Below are positions 48,266 through 60,186 of a stretch of DNA of 64,000 nt, in pieces (within the stretch, counting starts at the first letter, position 1; each line of letters begins with the position of its first letter). The stretch lies in contig CP136064.1 in the NCBI GenBank assembly GCA_032622095.1, positions 109,108,004 through 109,172,003 on the forward strand, read 5' to 3'. The notes beneath the pieces are model-generated. The model was not told where the DNA came from, searched no databases, and saw only the letters and a list, made by a program, of their open reading frames with translations. Source of the DNA: Siphonodentalium dalli. Taxonomy: Eukaryota > Mollusca > Scaphopoda > Gadilida > Siphonodentaliidae. A program made the position numbers and the translations under genes.

Positions 48266-49012
48266 AACGAGAGGCCGATCATGATCGGCAGATGTTAACC
48301 CATCCCTTGGCGATAGTAAATTACTATGATCGGAATCATAAATGAGAGTTTTGATGTTGAATTATAGAGTATACTGTTATGTACTATTATAGCCAAATGT
48401 ACATAAAACAAATTATTGGAATTTTTATGGGTCACTCGCATTTATATAAGACAATGCACTGGTACAGGATCTGTAATGCTGCACCACCACAGCCTTGGGT
48501 TAAATGTGAAAAAGGGTGACCTGGACATGGAATACTTGGGTTAAGAGAGTCCAATTTAAGTTTACAATGATAATATCTCAAATTCTACCAACAACACCCA
48601 ACAAAATAAAGACACCTCACTGCTGACCCATTAATATCAATTATATAGCAGAGCTGTCAACAAATCACAGACATTGTTTATATTGATGCTGGCATCTCTA
48701 TTAATAAAATAACATTTATAATGACCTCAGACCATCTGTAGAGTTATATATTTAGCTGTGCAATGCAGCATTCAGCAAACTTTTAAAAGCACTGTTTTAT
48801 CAGGAAATCTTTCATAGACTGTCCATCATAATTAACTGGTCTGTGGGATACAGTCTATCACCAAATAAATAACATTCTATTAACCAGTGACAGTCTATAT
48901 AGTACACTCCAATATTGTGAACTACATGTGTGTTTTTTATCAGATATCGGTCCTGAGGAATTCTGTTATTTAACTGCTACTTGACATTAATGGGGGATCC
49001 GTGCTGTATGCA
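48266..49012. other. Mostly unannotated; one palindrome relic
   Basis: GGCCGATCATGATCGGCAG (about 48273) is a 16-base palindrome. 48430-48495 carries a right-arm remnant of the 69-base module (ACTCGCATTTATATAAGACA ... CACTGGTACAGG ... GCTGCACCACCACAG). No gene recognised. Confidence 0.45.
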
Positions 49013-50173
49013 ACAAGACAGTCAATGACTGTGGGTCGCTCACCAGACTGTAAGGACTGAGAAGACAGGGACTCTGAAGACTACAAGAGTCAGTACTTGA
49101 CAGAATCACTTAAGTTCTAAACATGGACATAGCTGGATGTTCTCAAATGAGCAGGGCTCTTCACCTTGAAATTTCTAATTGCACATCACTGACAAATTTC
49201 CAACCTCTTACCTTTTAAAGAGGACAACCATACCACAGTACTAAGTTCACAAAAATCACTTTGTACATTCCTCTTAGGTTGAATTTTACGACTGGTACCA
49301 GTACTTCAAGCTTTCAAACGTTTGATAATTACCAACCTGACACCCCCATAAAGTTCAAATTTGTGGCCAATTCGGCCCACCCAGGCTGTCTAGAAATCAA
49401 TATTAATATACCAGTACCAAACAGCATAGATGAGAGTTAAATCTCTTATCTCTGCCCCTATTAGAACAAATGTGAATCCTCATCTATGAGATCCATTCAT
49501 CTAGTAATATCAATATACCCCCTAATTTTCTTTGAAAAATCAGGGTATGATTTCACCTGGATAAGTGCTGGTTAAGAAACTAATATTGGAACAGCCGAGT
49601 CTGTATTTAGTGTCTGACCTTTGCAGGTGAATTTAATGACAATATTCCGCAAGGTGGACTAACATCACCGAATTCACCCTCTGGGGACCTCATTTCCTAA
49701 AAATGACCCCATGAACAAATCTGAACCCCAGTCACCCAAGGCCCCTCCATACCAAATATAAGCTATATAGGCCTAATGGTTCTTGAGAAAAAACTGTTTT
49801 AAGACTTACTATGGAGGGAAAGAGTTATGGCCCTGGCTTGGCACCTACATGTATTTGATGTAATGGACTTAATTGAACAAATCTGATTGTGAGACACCTA
49901 GGGAACATGCACACTGAACTATATAAACACATTCCGTCTTTAATATGGAGAAGAAATCAATTGTTGATAGATGGATGGATAGACATCTCAACAGGCAGAC
50001 GGCTGGAAGCCTGACAGATAGAAGACAAATTTAATCCAATATATACCCCCACCCCCCCATTTTTCTTTGAATATTAGTCGAATGATTTCATCTGGATAAG
50101 TGGTGATTAAAAAAATAATATGAAATGGCCAAACCTGAATTTAGTATGTCTGACATTTGCAGAATTAGGTCCC
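49013..50173 (+). mobile_element. Family A element, copy split by insertion (left part)
   Basis: Starts ACAAGACAGTCAATGACTGT. 49385 onward is nearly identical to 8840-9640, including the ATGGATGGATAGACATCTC microsatellite and the GGTCCC target where the next element sits. Confidence 0.75.
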
Positions 50174-50660
50174 AACAAGAGCTACGCTGGGCGTGCAATA
50201 TACGCCCTCTCTTGGGTCGGCGGAAACTGGTAAAAAAGGGGTATAACTCTGGTAAAAATTGGCGGACGAAACTCAAATTTGAACTTGACCTGTGTTTTGG
50301 TGGGATAAAGTAATATACCAAATTATCATTGAATCCGATAAGCTCTAGTTATCATCCGGACAACAAATTTCAGGGATTTTCTAAGTCAAATTACGTCAAA
50401 TAAGGGGCATAACTCCGGTGAAAATTGGCGGACGGAACCCAAATTCGAACTTGAGCTGTCTTTTCTCCTAATAAACCCACATACCAAATTTGATTGAAAT
50501 CGGTTCACTCTAACTAAAGTTATCATCCGGACAACAAATTTCAGGGATTTTCTAAGTCAAATTACGTCAAAAAAGGGGCCATAACTCTCGCAAAAATTAT
50601 CTCGCAAGTCATCATCCGGACAACAGGTTAACGGACGCCCTTTTTCAAAAGGGCGTATAA
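50174..50660 (+). mobile_element. Family C tandem-core element inserted into family A
   Basis: The paralogue at 9620-9635 reads GGTCCCAAAAATGTGG without interruption; here about 487 bases are inserted. The insert starts ACAAGAGCTACGCTGGGCGT with a GGGCGTGCAATATACGCCC hairpin. It carries two to three units of about 165 bases (GGGCATAACTCCGGTGAAAA, GTTATCATCCGGACAACAAA, TTTCAGGGATTTTCTAAGTC) and ends with the hairpin ACGCCCTTTTTCAAAAGGGCGT (written here across the loop, near 50634-50655). No obvious target duplication beyond A. Filled/empty comparison makes the boundaries good to a few bases. Confidence 0.85.
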
Positions 50661-53140
50661 AAATGTGGATTTAATGACAATATTCTGTAAGGCAGGCTAG
50701 CATTACCAAATTCATCCTCAATCTGATTAGGCCTCAATGGCCAATAAAACCAAGGAACAGATTGAAGTCCTACAGTTGAAGTTGGTGATACACACCCATT
50801 GAGCACCTCAATTATGCATTTTATCTTCTGCAAATTAGGGGGACATTGAAACTGAACAGGTGGAAACAAGTGACTAAATCAATGAAGTCCTACAGTTGAA
50901 GTTGGTGATACACACCCATTGAGCACCTCAATTATGCATTTTATCTTCTGCAAATTAGAGGGACATTGAAACTGAACAGGTGGAAAAAGTGACTAAATCA
51001 AACTGTCAATTTGATACTTAGGATACTTCCCAGAAGATGAGGACTAAGCAGAATTAGGTCCCTGGCGGGTGTATTTGGTGATGCTAGCATGCTGTATGGG
51101 GTAGCAACACTAAATTCACCATCTAGGGACCTCACTATGTAAATGTCAGACACACTATTTCCAGACTTGAAGAAATCAAAGCCATTCACAGTATCATTGA
51201 ATGTCAGTCATTACCTAACCATGGGAGCACCAGATTGTTGTTAAATTGCTTCAGATATGTTTAGATTAGAATAATACATGTCATCTGGCCAGTTTATATA
51301 ATTAATGACCTGTACCTTTACAGATATATATGCCTCTGTGGTGAGAAGAGGTATTAATTTGAGAGGTGATATGGCTTGGAAGGGATGTTGGTTGATGGCA
51401 GGGTTGGGTCTGGGCCATGTGGAAGGGGGTGGGTGGGGGAGGGTGGAATGTTTCCATAATTTAATTAACCCTTTACCCAACAGAACGGCCCTGTGCCAAT
51501 GCATTCTCTTATATATGCGAGTCGACCATAGGTCACCTCGCATATATAAGAGAATGCATTGGCTTAACACATTAAAAATTATAAAATTGTTAAAGAGTAT
51601 AAGAAAAAATGGTAAAAAGTGTTAAAAACAGATTTTTTTTAGGCCAATGCATTCTCTTATATATGCGAGGCGACCTATGGTCGACTCGCATATATAAGAG
51701 AATGCATTGGCACAGGGCATAACTGTAACTATCACAATGTGGTCAAGGAGCCGGTTCCAATGATATCCATATTTGTATGGTTCTATTGAGACAGACCGAA
51801 GATATTTTAGGCTGTTGAAGCTTTATTTGGCCGGTTTTGGCCGGTTTTGGCCGGTTTGTTGGGTAAAGGGTTAAAGAGTAAAGTTTCATAACTCTGCAGA
51901 TGTTATAATGGTGTCACTTTTTTCAAATTTTAAAACATGTTTTTTTTTTTAATTGTCCCAGAAGATGAGGCCTAAGCAGAATAAGGTAATTGAGGGTGCA
52001 TTTGGTGATGCTAGCCTGCTGTATGGGGTAGCAACACTAAATTCACCATCTGGGGACTTCATTCTGCAAATGTCAGACACACTATGTCCAGTCTTGGAGA
52101 AATGAACAATGGACTATTCCTATTTATTCTTGTAGACTCTGGTAGAATAGTTGTTTAGCTAATGTCATGTCTTGTAATGACAGATGGTAAACTGGTCTGA
52201 AGCAAGCAGTCTTCAATGAGAGTATCAGGTGAACACACTATGATAAATTGGCTTTTTCAATAATACAGGCTTCAGTGTTCTCTTAAAAATTAATAGTGCA
52301 TAGCAAAGAGGTGTGAATTTTAAAGGGCCATAACTCTGTTAAAATATATCGGATCAAACCCATATTTTAACTTGATCTGTATATAAGTGTCAAAAATTCA
52401 TATACCAAATTTGGTGTTGATCAGATGAAAAATGTTTGAGTAATCCTGTCTTGGATGAATTCTATATCAAAACAAGAGTGGAAGGGGTTAAATAAACAAT
52501 ACCAAAATCCATACAGATGAAGAACATGCTAAGAAAAATCTAGGTAAGAAATATGAGGCTGTGATGTGTCCTAAACAAAAATTAAAGGTCAAAATGCAAA
52601 AATAATTTTTTTTGTTTTTAAAGTTATGTCCCTAGCTCTGCCCCTATTTGACCCAGTGACCCCATTTGAACAAATCTGAACCCCAGTCACCCAAGGTCTC
52701 TCTGTACCAAATATAAGCTAAATCGGCCACATATTTTTTTAGAAGAAGTCATTGTAAGAATTACTATGAGTTATGGCCCTGGTTTCTCAACTAATTGACC
52801 GGGTGACCTCATTTGAACAAATCTCAACACCAGTCATCCAAGGACCCTCCATACCAAATATTAGCTAAATCGGCCAAATGGTTCTGAACAAGAAGTCGTT
52901 GTAAGAATTACTATGGCCCTGGCTTCGCAACTATTTGACCCAGTGACCTCATTTGAACAAATCTGAATGAGAGTCACCTAGGGAACATCCACACCAAATA
53001 TGAACCAATTTGGTCTTCCGGTTTCAGAGGAGAAGATGTTCAAAGAATTGTTGACAGACGGATGGACAGATGGACGGATGACGGACGAGGAGTGATGACT
53101 ATAGCTCCACCGGAGACTTCGTCTCAGGTGAGCTAAAAAC
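50661..53140 (+). mobile_element. Family A element, right part with nested insertion
   Basis: Resumes the 9633 paralogue. A block of about 120 bases is tandemly duplicated (50761-50880 and 50881-51000, from AATGAAGTCCTACAG-like text). It continues as a third copy of the 9852 unit. It is interrupted near 51345 by about 880 bases, including a TTAA MITE, and resumes at about 52230 (ACACTATGATAAATTGGC). It ends with GACTATAGCTCCACCGGAGA and GGTGAGCTAAAAA. Confidence 0.78.
51465..51874. mobile_element. TTAA MITE (CCCTTTACCCAACA ends), copy 2
   Basis: TTAA at 51465-51468 and 51871-51874; termini as at 14251-14621. Two type I palindromes at about 51495-51563 and 51642-51710 in opposite orientation. 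Near the right end GGCCGGTTTT is tandemly repeated three times, where the other copy has one. Confidence 0.92.
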
Positions 53141-53333
53141 GGCTCGGTCGTGTAATGGCACCTTAACACTATTAATTTATGGGTTCATTACTAAATATTT
53201 AAAGGGACACATTGGGAACCTTTTTATCAACTTGTATCATAATCATCAATATCTAAATGAAAACAAATGAAAGAGTCATTGACATTTTTTTTTATTATTA
53301 TTATAAAAGTTATAAATAAATCTAAATAAAATA

Positions 53334-53700
53334 GAAAAAGGGTCATAACTCTTTTAAAATAAATTGGATCAAACCCATATTCGAACTCAATCTGTATGTT
53401 GGGCTGTGAAACTCACATACCAAATTTGGTTCCAATCAGATAAAAAATGTTTGAGTTATGGCAGAATGCATGAATTCTAAGTCGAAAAAGGGCCATAACT
53501 CTGTAACAAAAACTCGGATCAAACCAAAATTCTAACTCGATCTGTATTTTCAGCTGAGAAACCCATATACAAAATTTGGTTCGGAACGGATAGAAAATGT
53601 TTGAGTTATCGCATTACTCGTAAAGTGTCTACAGACAGACGGACAAACGACGAGTGGTCAATCCGGACAACGACACTATGTTTACCATACTATGGTATGG
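53334..53700 (+). repeat. Short tandem-core remnant, about 150-bp units
   Basis: Two units starting AAAAAGGGTCATAACTCTTT and AAAAAGGGCCATAACTCTGT, each with ACCAAATTTGGTTCC-like text and AAATGTTTGAGTTAT, then CAGACAGACGGACAAACGAC. Same core type as 10280-10440. Confidence 0.7.
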
Positions 53701-53723
53701 GTAAACATAAAAAGTGTACTGTT

Positions 53724-53932
53724 TTCAATGGAGGGGGAATAGCTCTATATTTTAAATATAGAGTTATTCCGTCTTCTATTGAAAATACATCTTTAGTTTG
53801 AATTCTGTAGCATTCTGGCAGCCAAAATGGGGGAATCTTTCTATGATATCAGCAGTTTTCTATTTCTCTATGGGCATCTTCTGAGACACAGATGTTTCAA
53901 ATGGTGATGAATGATAGTAATGGTTGCATTGT
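53724..53932. mobile_element. AAAGGCCCACTTA MITE, right part
   Basis: TTTCAATGGAGGGGGAATAG hairpin through CTCTATGGGCATCTTCTGAG, matching 39885-40040; the terminus is lost. Confidence 0.65.
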
Positions 53933-54168
53933 TTAACCCTGGCACAGCATTAAAAATCATGTGCGAGTGCATTCTCTCATATATTCAAGTCTCCCATAGG
54001 GAGCCTCACATATATAAGAGAATGCATTGGCTTTCAAGGTTAAGCAAATAGTACATTATTGATACATGTACCTATTTACTGGCAAGGTCAAGACTCGCAT
54101 ATATAAGAAATGCATTGGCACAGGGTTTTTGAAGAAAATTCAGGAAGCTCCAGTCATGGCAGGGTTAA
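53933..54168. mobile_element. TTAA MITE with palindrome and half palindrome
   Basis: TTAACCCTGGCACAGCATTA left and AGCTCCAGTCATGGCAGGG right, TTAA at 53933-53936 and 54165-54168. One type II palindrome (about 53956-54031) plus a right half near 54090-54122. Confidence 0.75.
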
Positions 54169-54251
54169 GATATGGAATGATATCGTAATACAATAACCTG
54201 ATCTTTCCACTCCTAAAAGTTGTTGATGTTATCTTCCAGCATATAAGGGTA

Positions 54252-54464
54252 CAGTAATGCCCTAAATAATCCACTCCTTAACCACAGCAAAAATATGGGT
54301 AACTTTTCAGGATTTAGTTGGAAATATGGCTTGTTGCCATTCATCGGAAAGCTCTCACTAAGAGCTTTCCGATGAATGGCAACTAGCCATATTTCCGACT
54401 AAATCCTGAAAAGTTACCCATAATTCTGCTGTGGATAAGGAGTCGATTATTTAGGGCATTACTG
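54252..54464. mobile_element. Foldback MITE D, copy 8
   Basis: CAGTAATGCCCTAAATAATC start, inverted end, TA target. It is 112 bases downstream of the GTF2F2 exon at 54577 on the gene's strand. Confidence 0.9.
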
Positions 54465-54576
54465 TATCTACAGGCAAAATTCTAATGTGACAGGTAGGAA
54501 ATAATTTCCGAACATTTTGAGCCCTGCCTCGTGGAGTCTGGAATATCGACTGGAACATGATAAAGCTTGCACTCAC

Positions 54577-54740
54577 CTGAAGTGATAGGAACTTTAAGCT
54601 GAGAAAATACAGCTAGGTTCTGATTTCCGACACCGGTGAGAATAAATTTGTGATCTTTAGAACACACTGAGCCTCCAAGTTCCATTTTATTAACCACTTC
54701 ATTCGATGTGAAGTCCACTTCAGGTTTCTTGCCTGGAAGT
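54577..54740 (-). CDS. GTF2F2: GTF2F2 exon: N-terminal dimerisation domain, strands 3-6
   Basis: A 164-base exon: one base completing Lys, 54 codons, one base carried over. Acceptor ATTTTAAG, donor GTGAGT. It reads (K)LPGKKPEVDFTSNEVV, then NKMELGG, DHKFILTGVGNQNLAVF and SQLKVPITS. This fits the RAP30 dimerisation domain (human EVSFTLNEDLA ... FVLQSVGGQTLTVF), which forms a beta-barrel with RAP74. Identity is lower than in the winged helix, as usual for this region. The phases agree with 62752 upstream and with either 46175 or 43818 downstream. Confidence 0.94.
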
Positions 54741-56455
54741 CTTAAAATAAAAACAACTGTTGAAATATGAAGTTTGAAGATAACGACAAATTCCATATTG
54801 ATATGTGTAAGAAAGAGTTCCAATTTTATAATTATTCCCTGACATAGAAATGGGTTATGTCCATCAGTGTGTTTAGGCCTAAACAAAAAATACCTTTGTT
54901 TCCGATAACGGAGGGCAAAAAAATAGGGTGGGGGGGGTAAACTTTTTTTTTCTTTTTTTTTTTTAATTCCCATAAGATACAAAGTAATAATAGCCCTAAA
55001 TGTGTTTTCTATACAGGTATACTATGTATACAGTTTATCTGGATATAATATTGTAAATGTACTCTTAAGGCACTGTATTTTATAATCTTCTATTTCAAAT
55101 TTTATTAGTTTTTGCCATAATGGCTTGGCAATAACAGGAGTCAGACCGCTCTTCAATTTGTACACATCTCGCATATTGGAGTGAGTCTTGAATCTTTGTC
55201 TTAAGGAAGCTTTCACCACACCACCACCTTCTCCACATTGGACACAAGTGTCTGTTTCGCCGACATCAGAACCCTTGGGTATTTTGGTAAAGGGTCCGGG
55301 GCCAATGCAATTGGGAAAAATAAATTGTGAAATTTTCAATTTGACATAATGACACTATCAGATGAATTTAAAAAATAAGATGTTTAAATCTTAATGAACT
55401 AATGAATAAAACAACAGTATATATACCAGTTGACACTATTAAAGTCAGTGCATACCTCTATAAATCTGATACAGGGTGTGTGTATATATTCCAACTCATA
55501 CTTAGTCGGTACATCTATATACCTCTGATATAGACTTTATTCTAGTAGGGTAATAGAAAAATTATATACAAATTATAGTCAGGACTAATAAATTACTGCT
55601 TCTTGATATAATATATATATAGAGTTAAGTAGCTATACCATACTAGTAATAACACAATGTGTTAAAACTTAAAGCATAGTATTCAAACTGGTAAAAAAAA
55701 TCCCCATCTTCCCACATCATCAATGTTTGCATCTCATACTGGGGTTACATGTTTTAGAAGCTACCGGTAGAAAATTTAACTGCAAATTTATTGATTTTAT
55801 ATATGTATATAACTCTCCCTTACCAGATAGAAGACGTCACACATACAGAGTATAGCACCTAGTGAATACAGCACCAGCAGTTAATGCACCAGTGACATTA
55901 ATCAGCTACAGATGATTATGATGCCAACAACAACAACAAATTTATTGAGAATTTCTATGAAACAATCACTTGTCATATATGTTCAAAGTCATTTAATTTC
56001 TATTAACCAACATCCTACACATATCAATTGGGTTAATAAACATATCACATGCCCATGCATGGCCCATAAATCTAATTGACTTCATTTATTTTCGGTTAAA
56101 GTTACCTATTTTCGAGGCATCCCGTTTTTGGATGTCAGTTGGCCCACTAACCCAGTTTGGTGTGTTTTGTGAGCGCGATTTTGCAAGTTAATTGGGCTAA
56201 CGACTCATTGAATTAAAGTCAGCAACTTAAACTAATAGAAACTGGAAGAATAAAGTCAAGTTGGGAGAATGAGATTGGTAATTTACAGACTGAAAGTTAT
56301 GAAAAATTAATTTTACAAATAAAAAGTTTACGGCGGGCGGTCCGGCGAGCAGGGGGGCGGGTTACCGGAAACAAAGGTATTTTTTTTTAGGCCTTAGCAA
56401 TGTTATCCTTCGCCTGTAATTTTCTATATCACACGAAACCCCTATTATATCATAA
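54741..56455. other. GTF2F2 intron, mostly unannotated
   Basis: A roughly 40-base dispersed block (TTTAGGCCTAAACAAAAAAT, 54874) shared with 56359-56398 inverted. A 105-codon minus frame at 55022-55339 has no recognisable domain. (CAA)n microsatellite near 55925. Confidence 0.45.
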
Positions 56456-58902
56456 AACAAGACAGTCAATGACTGTGGAGACGCTCACCTACTGTAAAGA
56501 CTGAGAAGAAAGGGACTTTGAAGACTAACACAGTCAGTACTTGTCAAAATAACTTAAGACAAGAACATGTAGTTCTAAACAGGGACATAGCTAGGGATTT
56601 GCTGATGCTTGAAATTTCTAAGAGCACACTACAGTCAAATCTCCAACCCCCGTTTAAAACAAGATAATCTTAACCATACCATAGTCCTAAGTTCACAAAA
56701 TTCCTTTTGCACATCCCTCTTATGTTGAAATTTTATAACTGGAATGGGTGCTTCAAGCTCTCAAACTTTTGGGAATTTCCAACCTGACATCCCCCATAAA
56801 GTTAAAATTTGTGCCCCATTTTGGTACAACAGTTTAACATGAAGTAAGCAAATATGGACTGTTGGTATAAAAACATACTGGTTGGAAAATAAAATCAAAT
56901 TATGAGAACTATTCTAACTTATTTTTGGTGTGAAAATCTAATCTACAACTAATGTTGTATCAGAAATGAAATTTTCAAGAGGAATCTATATATAGGCCTA
57001 TTATTAAACCAGTAGCATACAACATAGATACGGGTAGTGTGGGTGGGGGAGCTAAATCTCTTACCTCTGCCCCTATTTGAACAAACATGAATCCCCATCT
57101 ATGAGATCTATTCATCTAGTAAATTTAAATAGTCGCTTTTAAGAGTTGAAGTTAATTGATTTTCCAAAAAATGACCCCATTGGAACAGATCTGAACATCC
57201 CGCCCAAGGACCCTGCATACCAAATATAAGCTAAATAGACTTGTTGGTTCTTGAGAAGTAATAGTTGTTAGAATTACTATGGAGGGAGAAAGTTATGGCC
57301 CTGGCATCCCTCCTATATGACCCGATGAACTTATTTGAACAAATCTGAATGTGAGTCACCTACAGGTAGGGATTTCATATGGATCTTGAGAAGAAAATAA
57401 TTGTTGATGGATGGACAGACCAATGGATGGAAGGACACTCTGACAGACCAACAGTTTCAATCCAACAACAGCAATATACCTCCATTGTTTGTCCATAATC
57501 AGGTATAATGAGTTCACATAGATAAGTGGTTGTTAAGAAAATAATATTGGAACAGCCAAGCCTTAATTTAGTGTGTCTGAGGTCCCCAAAGGGTGAAAGT
57601 AGTGAGGCTATTCTGTAAGGTGGGAAAGCATCACCAAATTCACAATCTGGAAACCTAATTTTACTTAATCCTCAACTGCTATGGGAGACCTAGGGACAGA
57701 TAGAAATTCTCCAGCTGAAGTTGGTGATGTATGCGCACCCATTGGGCACCTCAATTATGCATTTTATCTTCTGCAAATTATGGGATATAGAATCTGAACA
57801 GAAGGAAAAAAAGCAGCTAAAAATGTAAATTTGAGACTCTAGATACTTCCCAGAAGATGAGGCCAAAGCAGAATGAGGTCCTCAGAGGGTGTATTTGGTG
57901 ATGCTAGCCTGCCGTGTGGGGTAGCATAATTAAATTCACCCTCTGGGAACCTCATTCTACAAATGCCAGAAACACTTAATTCAAGCTTGGAGAAAATGAA
58001 TTTAATCTAATTTTAATGACCACTGAGTGTTAATGTAAACAATGAGGGTGCTTCATTGGCAACACTATAAAACTCATTTAAATTATGAATGACATGAATA
58101 TACACTCTGTGGATGGAGAGTACTATGGCCATAGCAGCTGTTATATATCCATGTGGCACTGTTTTATAAACATGTGTCCATCAGAGTAACATGGATGGCT
58201 TGCTGTAGTGGGGAATACAAGGATATTAAAGTAACTTACTGAACATTTCTGTACATCTGTCTGTTCATGCTTTCTCCCAAAACCCCTGATTTCAACCAAA
58301 TTTAGTGGAGTTCCTAGATGTACCTCCCCTCCCCCCTGCCGAAGATGTAATGTCATAAGTTCTTAAAAAATGTAATGATTTTGTTTTTATTTTATTTAAA
58401 AATAAAATATTTTATTTATTAAATAACAAAAATTATAATTAAAATTTTTTTTGTTTTTTTTTTGTTTGTTAAATTGAGCAATAAGTTAAATCTAAAAAAA
58501 ATTTTTTTTCAGATTTATGTCCATAGCCCCACCCACATTTTACCCAGTGACCTCATTTGAACAAATCTGAACCCCAGTCACCCAAGGACCCTTCATACCA
58601 AATATGAACCCATTCGACCCGATGGTACAAGAGAAAAAGTCGTTTTAAGAAATACTATGGAGGGAAAGAGTTATGGCCCTGGCTTCGCAACTATTTGACC
58701 CAGAGACCTCATTTGAACAAATCTGAATGAGAGTCACCTAGGGAACATTCACACCAAATATGAACCCAATCGTTTCAAAGGATCTAGAGAAGAAGATGTT
58801 CAAAGAATTGTTGACGGATGGACGATGGACGGATGGACGGATGACGCACGAGGAGTGATGACTATAGCTCCACCGGGGACTTCGTCTCAGGTGAGCTAAA
58901 AA
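56456..58902 (+). mobile_element. Family A element, full-length type
   Basis: Starts ACAAGACAGTCAATGACTGT and ends GACTATAGCTCCACCGGGGA, GTCTCAGGTGAGCTAAAAA. In between are cores (AACAAATCTGAA type), inverted-repeat modules near 57575-57655 and 57870-57965, the AT-rich tract 58370-58480 and a GACGGATGGACGG array near 58815-58845. This is the best candidate for an intact copy, about 2.45 kb. Confidence 0.75.
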
Positions 58903-59207
58903 GCCATTAAATATTTCTTTATATCACATAGTGTATATGTCACTAGTGATGAATATACGAGTGCTTCTCGGGATACTTGGCATTGCACCAACAAAATTAC
59001 CGTGCGGATTAATACTGTATAATACCGAAAACCCACACGTGAGACCAACACCAGACATTGCCATATGATTGCTTTGTTCATTAAAGTTAAACTATTGTCC
59101 AACTTCATTGCACTAAGGAAAATAGGCACAACTAGAGGTGTGACTGTCCCAATGATACCCACCGTGTTTTTAAAACACTAAGATGTTTCACAGGGGTCAG
59201 TAAACAT

Positions 59208-59880
59208 TAAGTTAAATGAAAAATTTCTGTCGAAAAAGGGGGATAACTCCACAAAAAAGTCAGACAGACCTCATAATTGCAGGTGTGCAGTTTCCCATGG
59301 TACTGAATATCTGTGCCAAGTTTTAAAACAATTGACTAAGAAATGTAGGAATAAAAGCTCTGACAAAGGTATACATACCCCTGTATTGAAAATTTTCTAA
59401 GTTGAAAAAGGGGGATAACTCCACAAAAAAAGTCTGACAGACCTCATAATCGCAGGTGCGCAGTTTCCCATGGCTCTGAATATCTGTGCCAAGTTTTTAA
59501 ACAATTGACTAAAAAATATAGGAATAAAAGCTCGGACAAAGGTATACCCTTGTATTGAAAATTTTCTAATTCGAAAAAGGGGGATAACTGCACAAAAAAA
59601 AAGTCTGACAGACCTCATAATCGCAGGTCACAGGTTCCCATGGTACTAAATATCTGTGCAAAGTTTTAAAAAATTGACCAAAAAATGTAGGAATAAAAGC
59701 TCGGACAAAAGTATACCCCTGTATTGAAAATTTTCTAAGTCGAAAAAGGGGGATAACGCCACAAAAAATGTCAGATAGACCTCATAAGCACAGGTGCATA
59801 GGTTCGCATGGTGGTTGATGTCTGTGCCGAGTTTCACGTAAAATGATTAAATAATGACTGAGAAAAACTCCGGACAAATT
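59208..59880 (+). repeat. Four-unit tandem array, period about 170-175 bp
   Basis: Units begin near 59225, 59402, 59573 and 59740 with GAAAAAGGGGGATAACTCCA. They share GTCTGACAGACCTCATAATC, TTTCCCATGG, TATCTGTGCCAAGTTTTAAA and AATAAAAGCTC(T/G)GACAAA. Same general core type (AAGGG..ATAACTC) as families A and C. No hairpin termini found. Confidence 0.88.
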
Positions 59881-60050
59881 GGGGGACTATATTTTTCGTC
59901 AACAGTCAGAGCGCGCAATACTGTCGTATATGGTTGTGAAGTGCCACAGCCAACGCCATGCATGTATACATTTCTCAGCTTCTTTTAAAGATTTGTATTT
60001 ATTAAGAAGGCATAAAGCTCAAATTTTTTTTCATGTGATAAAAAAGATCT

Positions 60051-60186
60051 TCAACTCGTTATGTTGGGATATAAGATTTTATGAAACTCATTTCATAAAT
60101 TTGATTCACAACTTGTCTACAACTCGTCGTGAATCAAATTTATCAAACTTGTTTCATGAATTCTTATATCCCAACATAACTCGTTG
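60051..60186. repeat. Imperfect hairpin, arms about 58 bp
   Basis: CAACTCGTTATGTTGGGATA ... TTTGATTCAC pairs with GTGAATCAAATTTAT ... TATCCCAACATAACTCGTTG; loop near 60112-60126. Confidence 0.85.

Noticed and set aside
51241-51570. 109-codon minus and 106-codon plus ORFs
   Set aside because: Both cross the termini of the TTAA MITE at 51465 and read through its palindrome; the plus ORF also runs through family A text. No domain.
55022-55339. 105-codon minus ORF with a CVQCGEGGG stretch
   Set aside because: No recognisable domain, no good splice borders compatible with GTF2F2, and GTF2F2 phases already fit without it.
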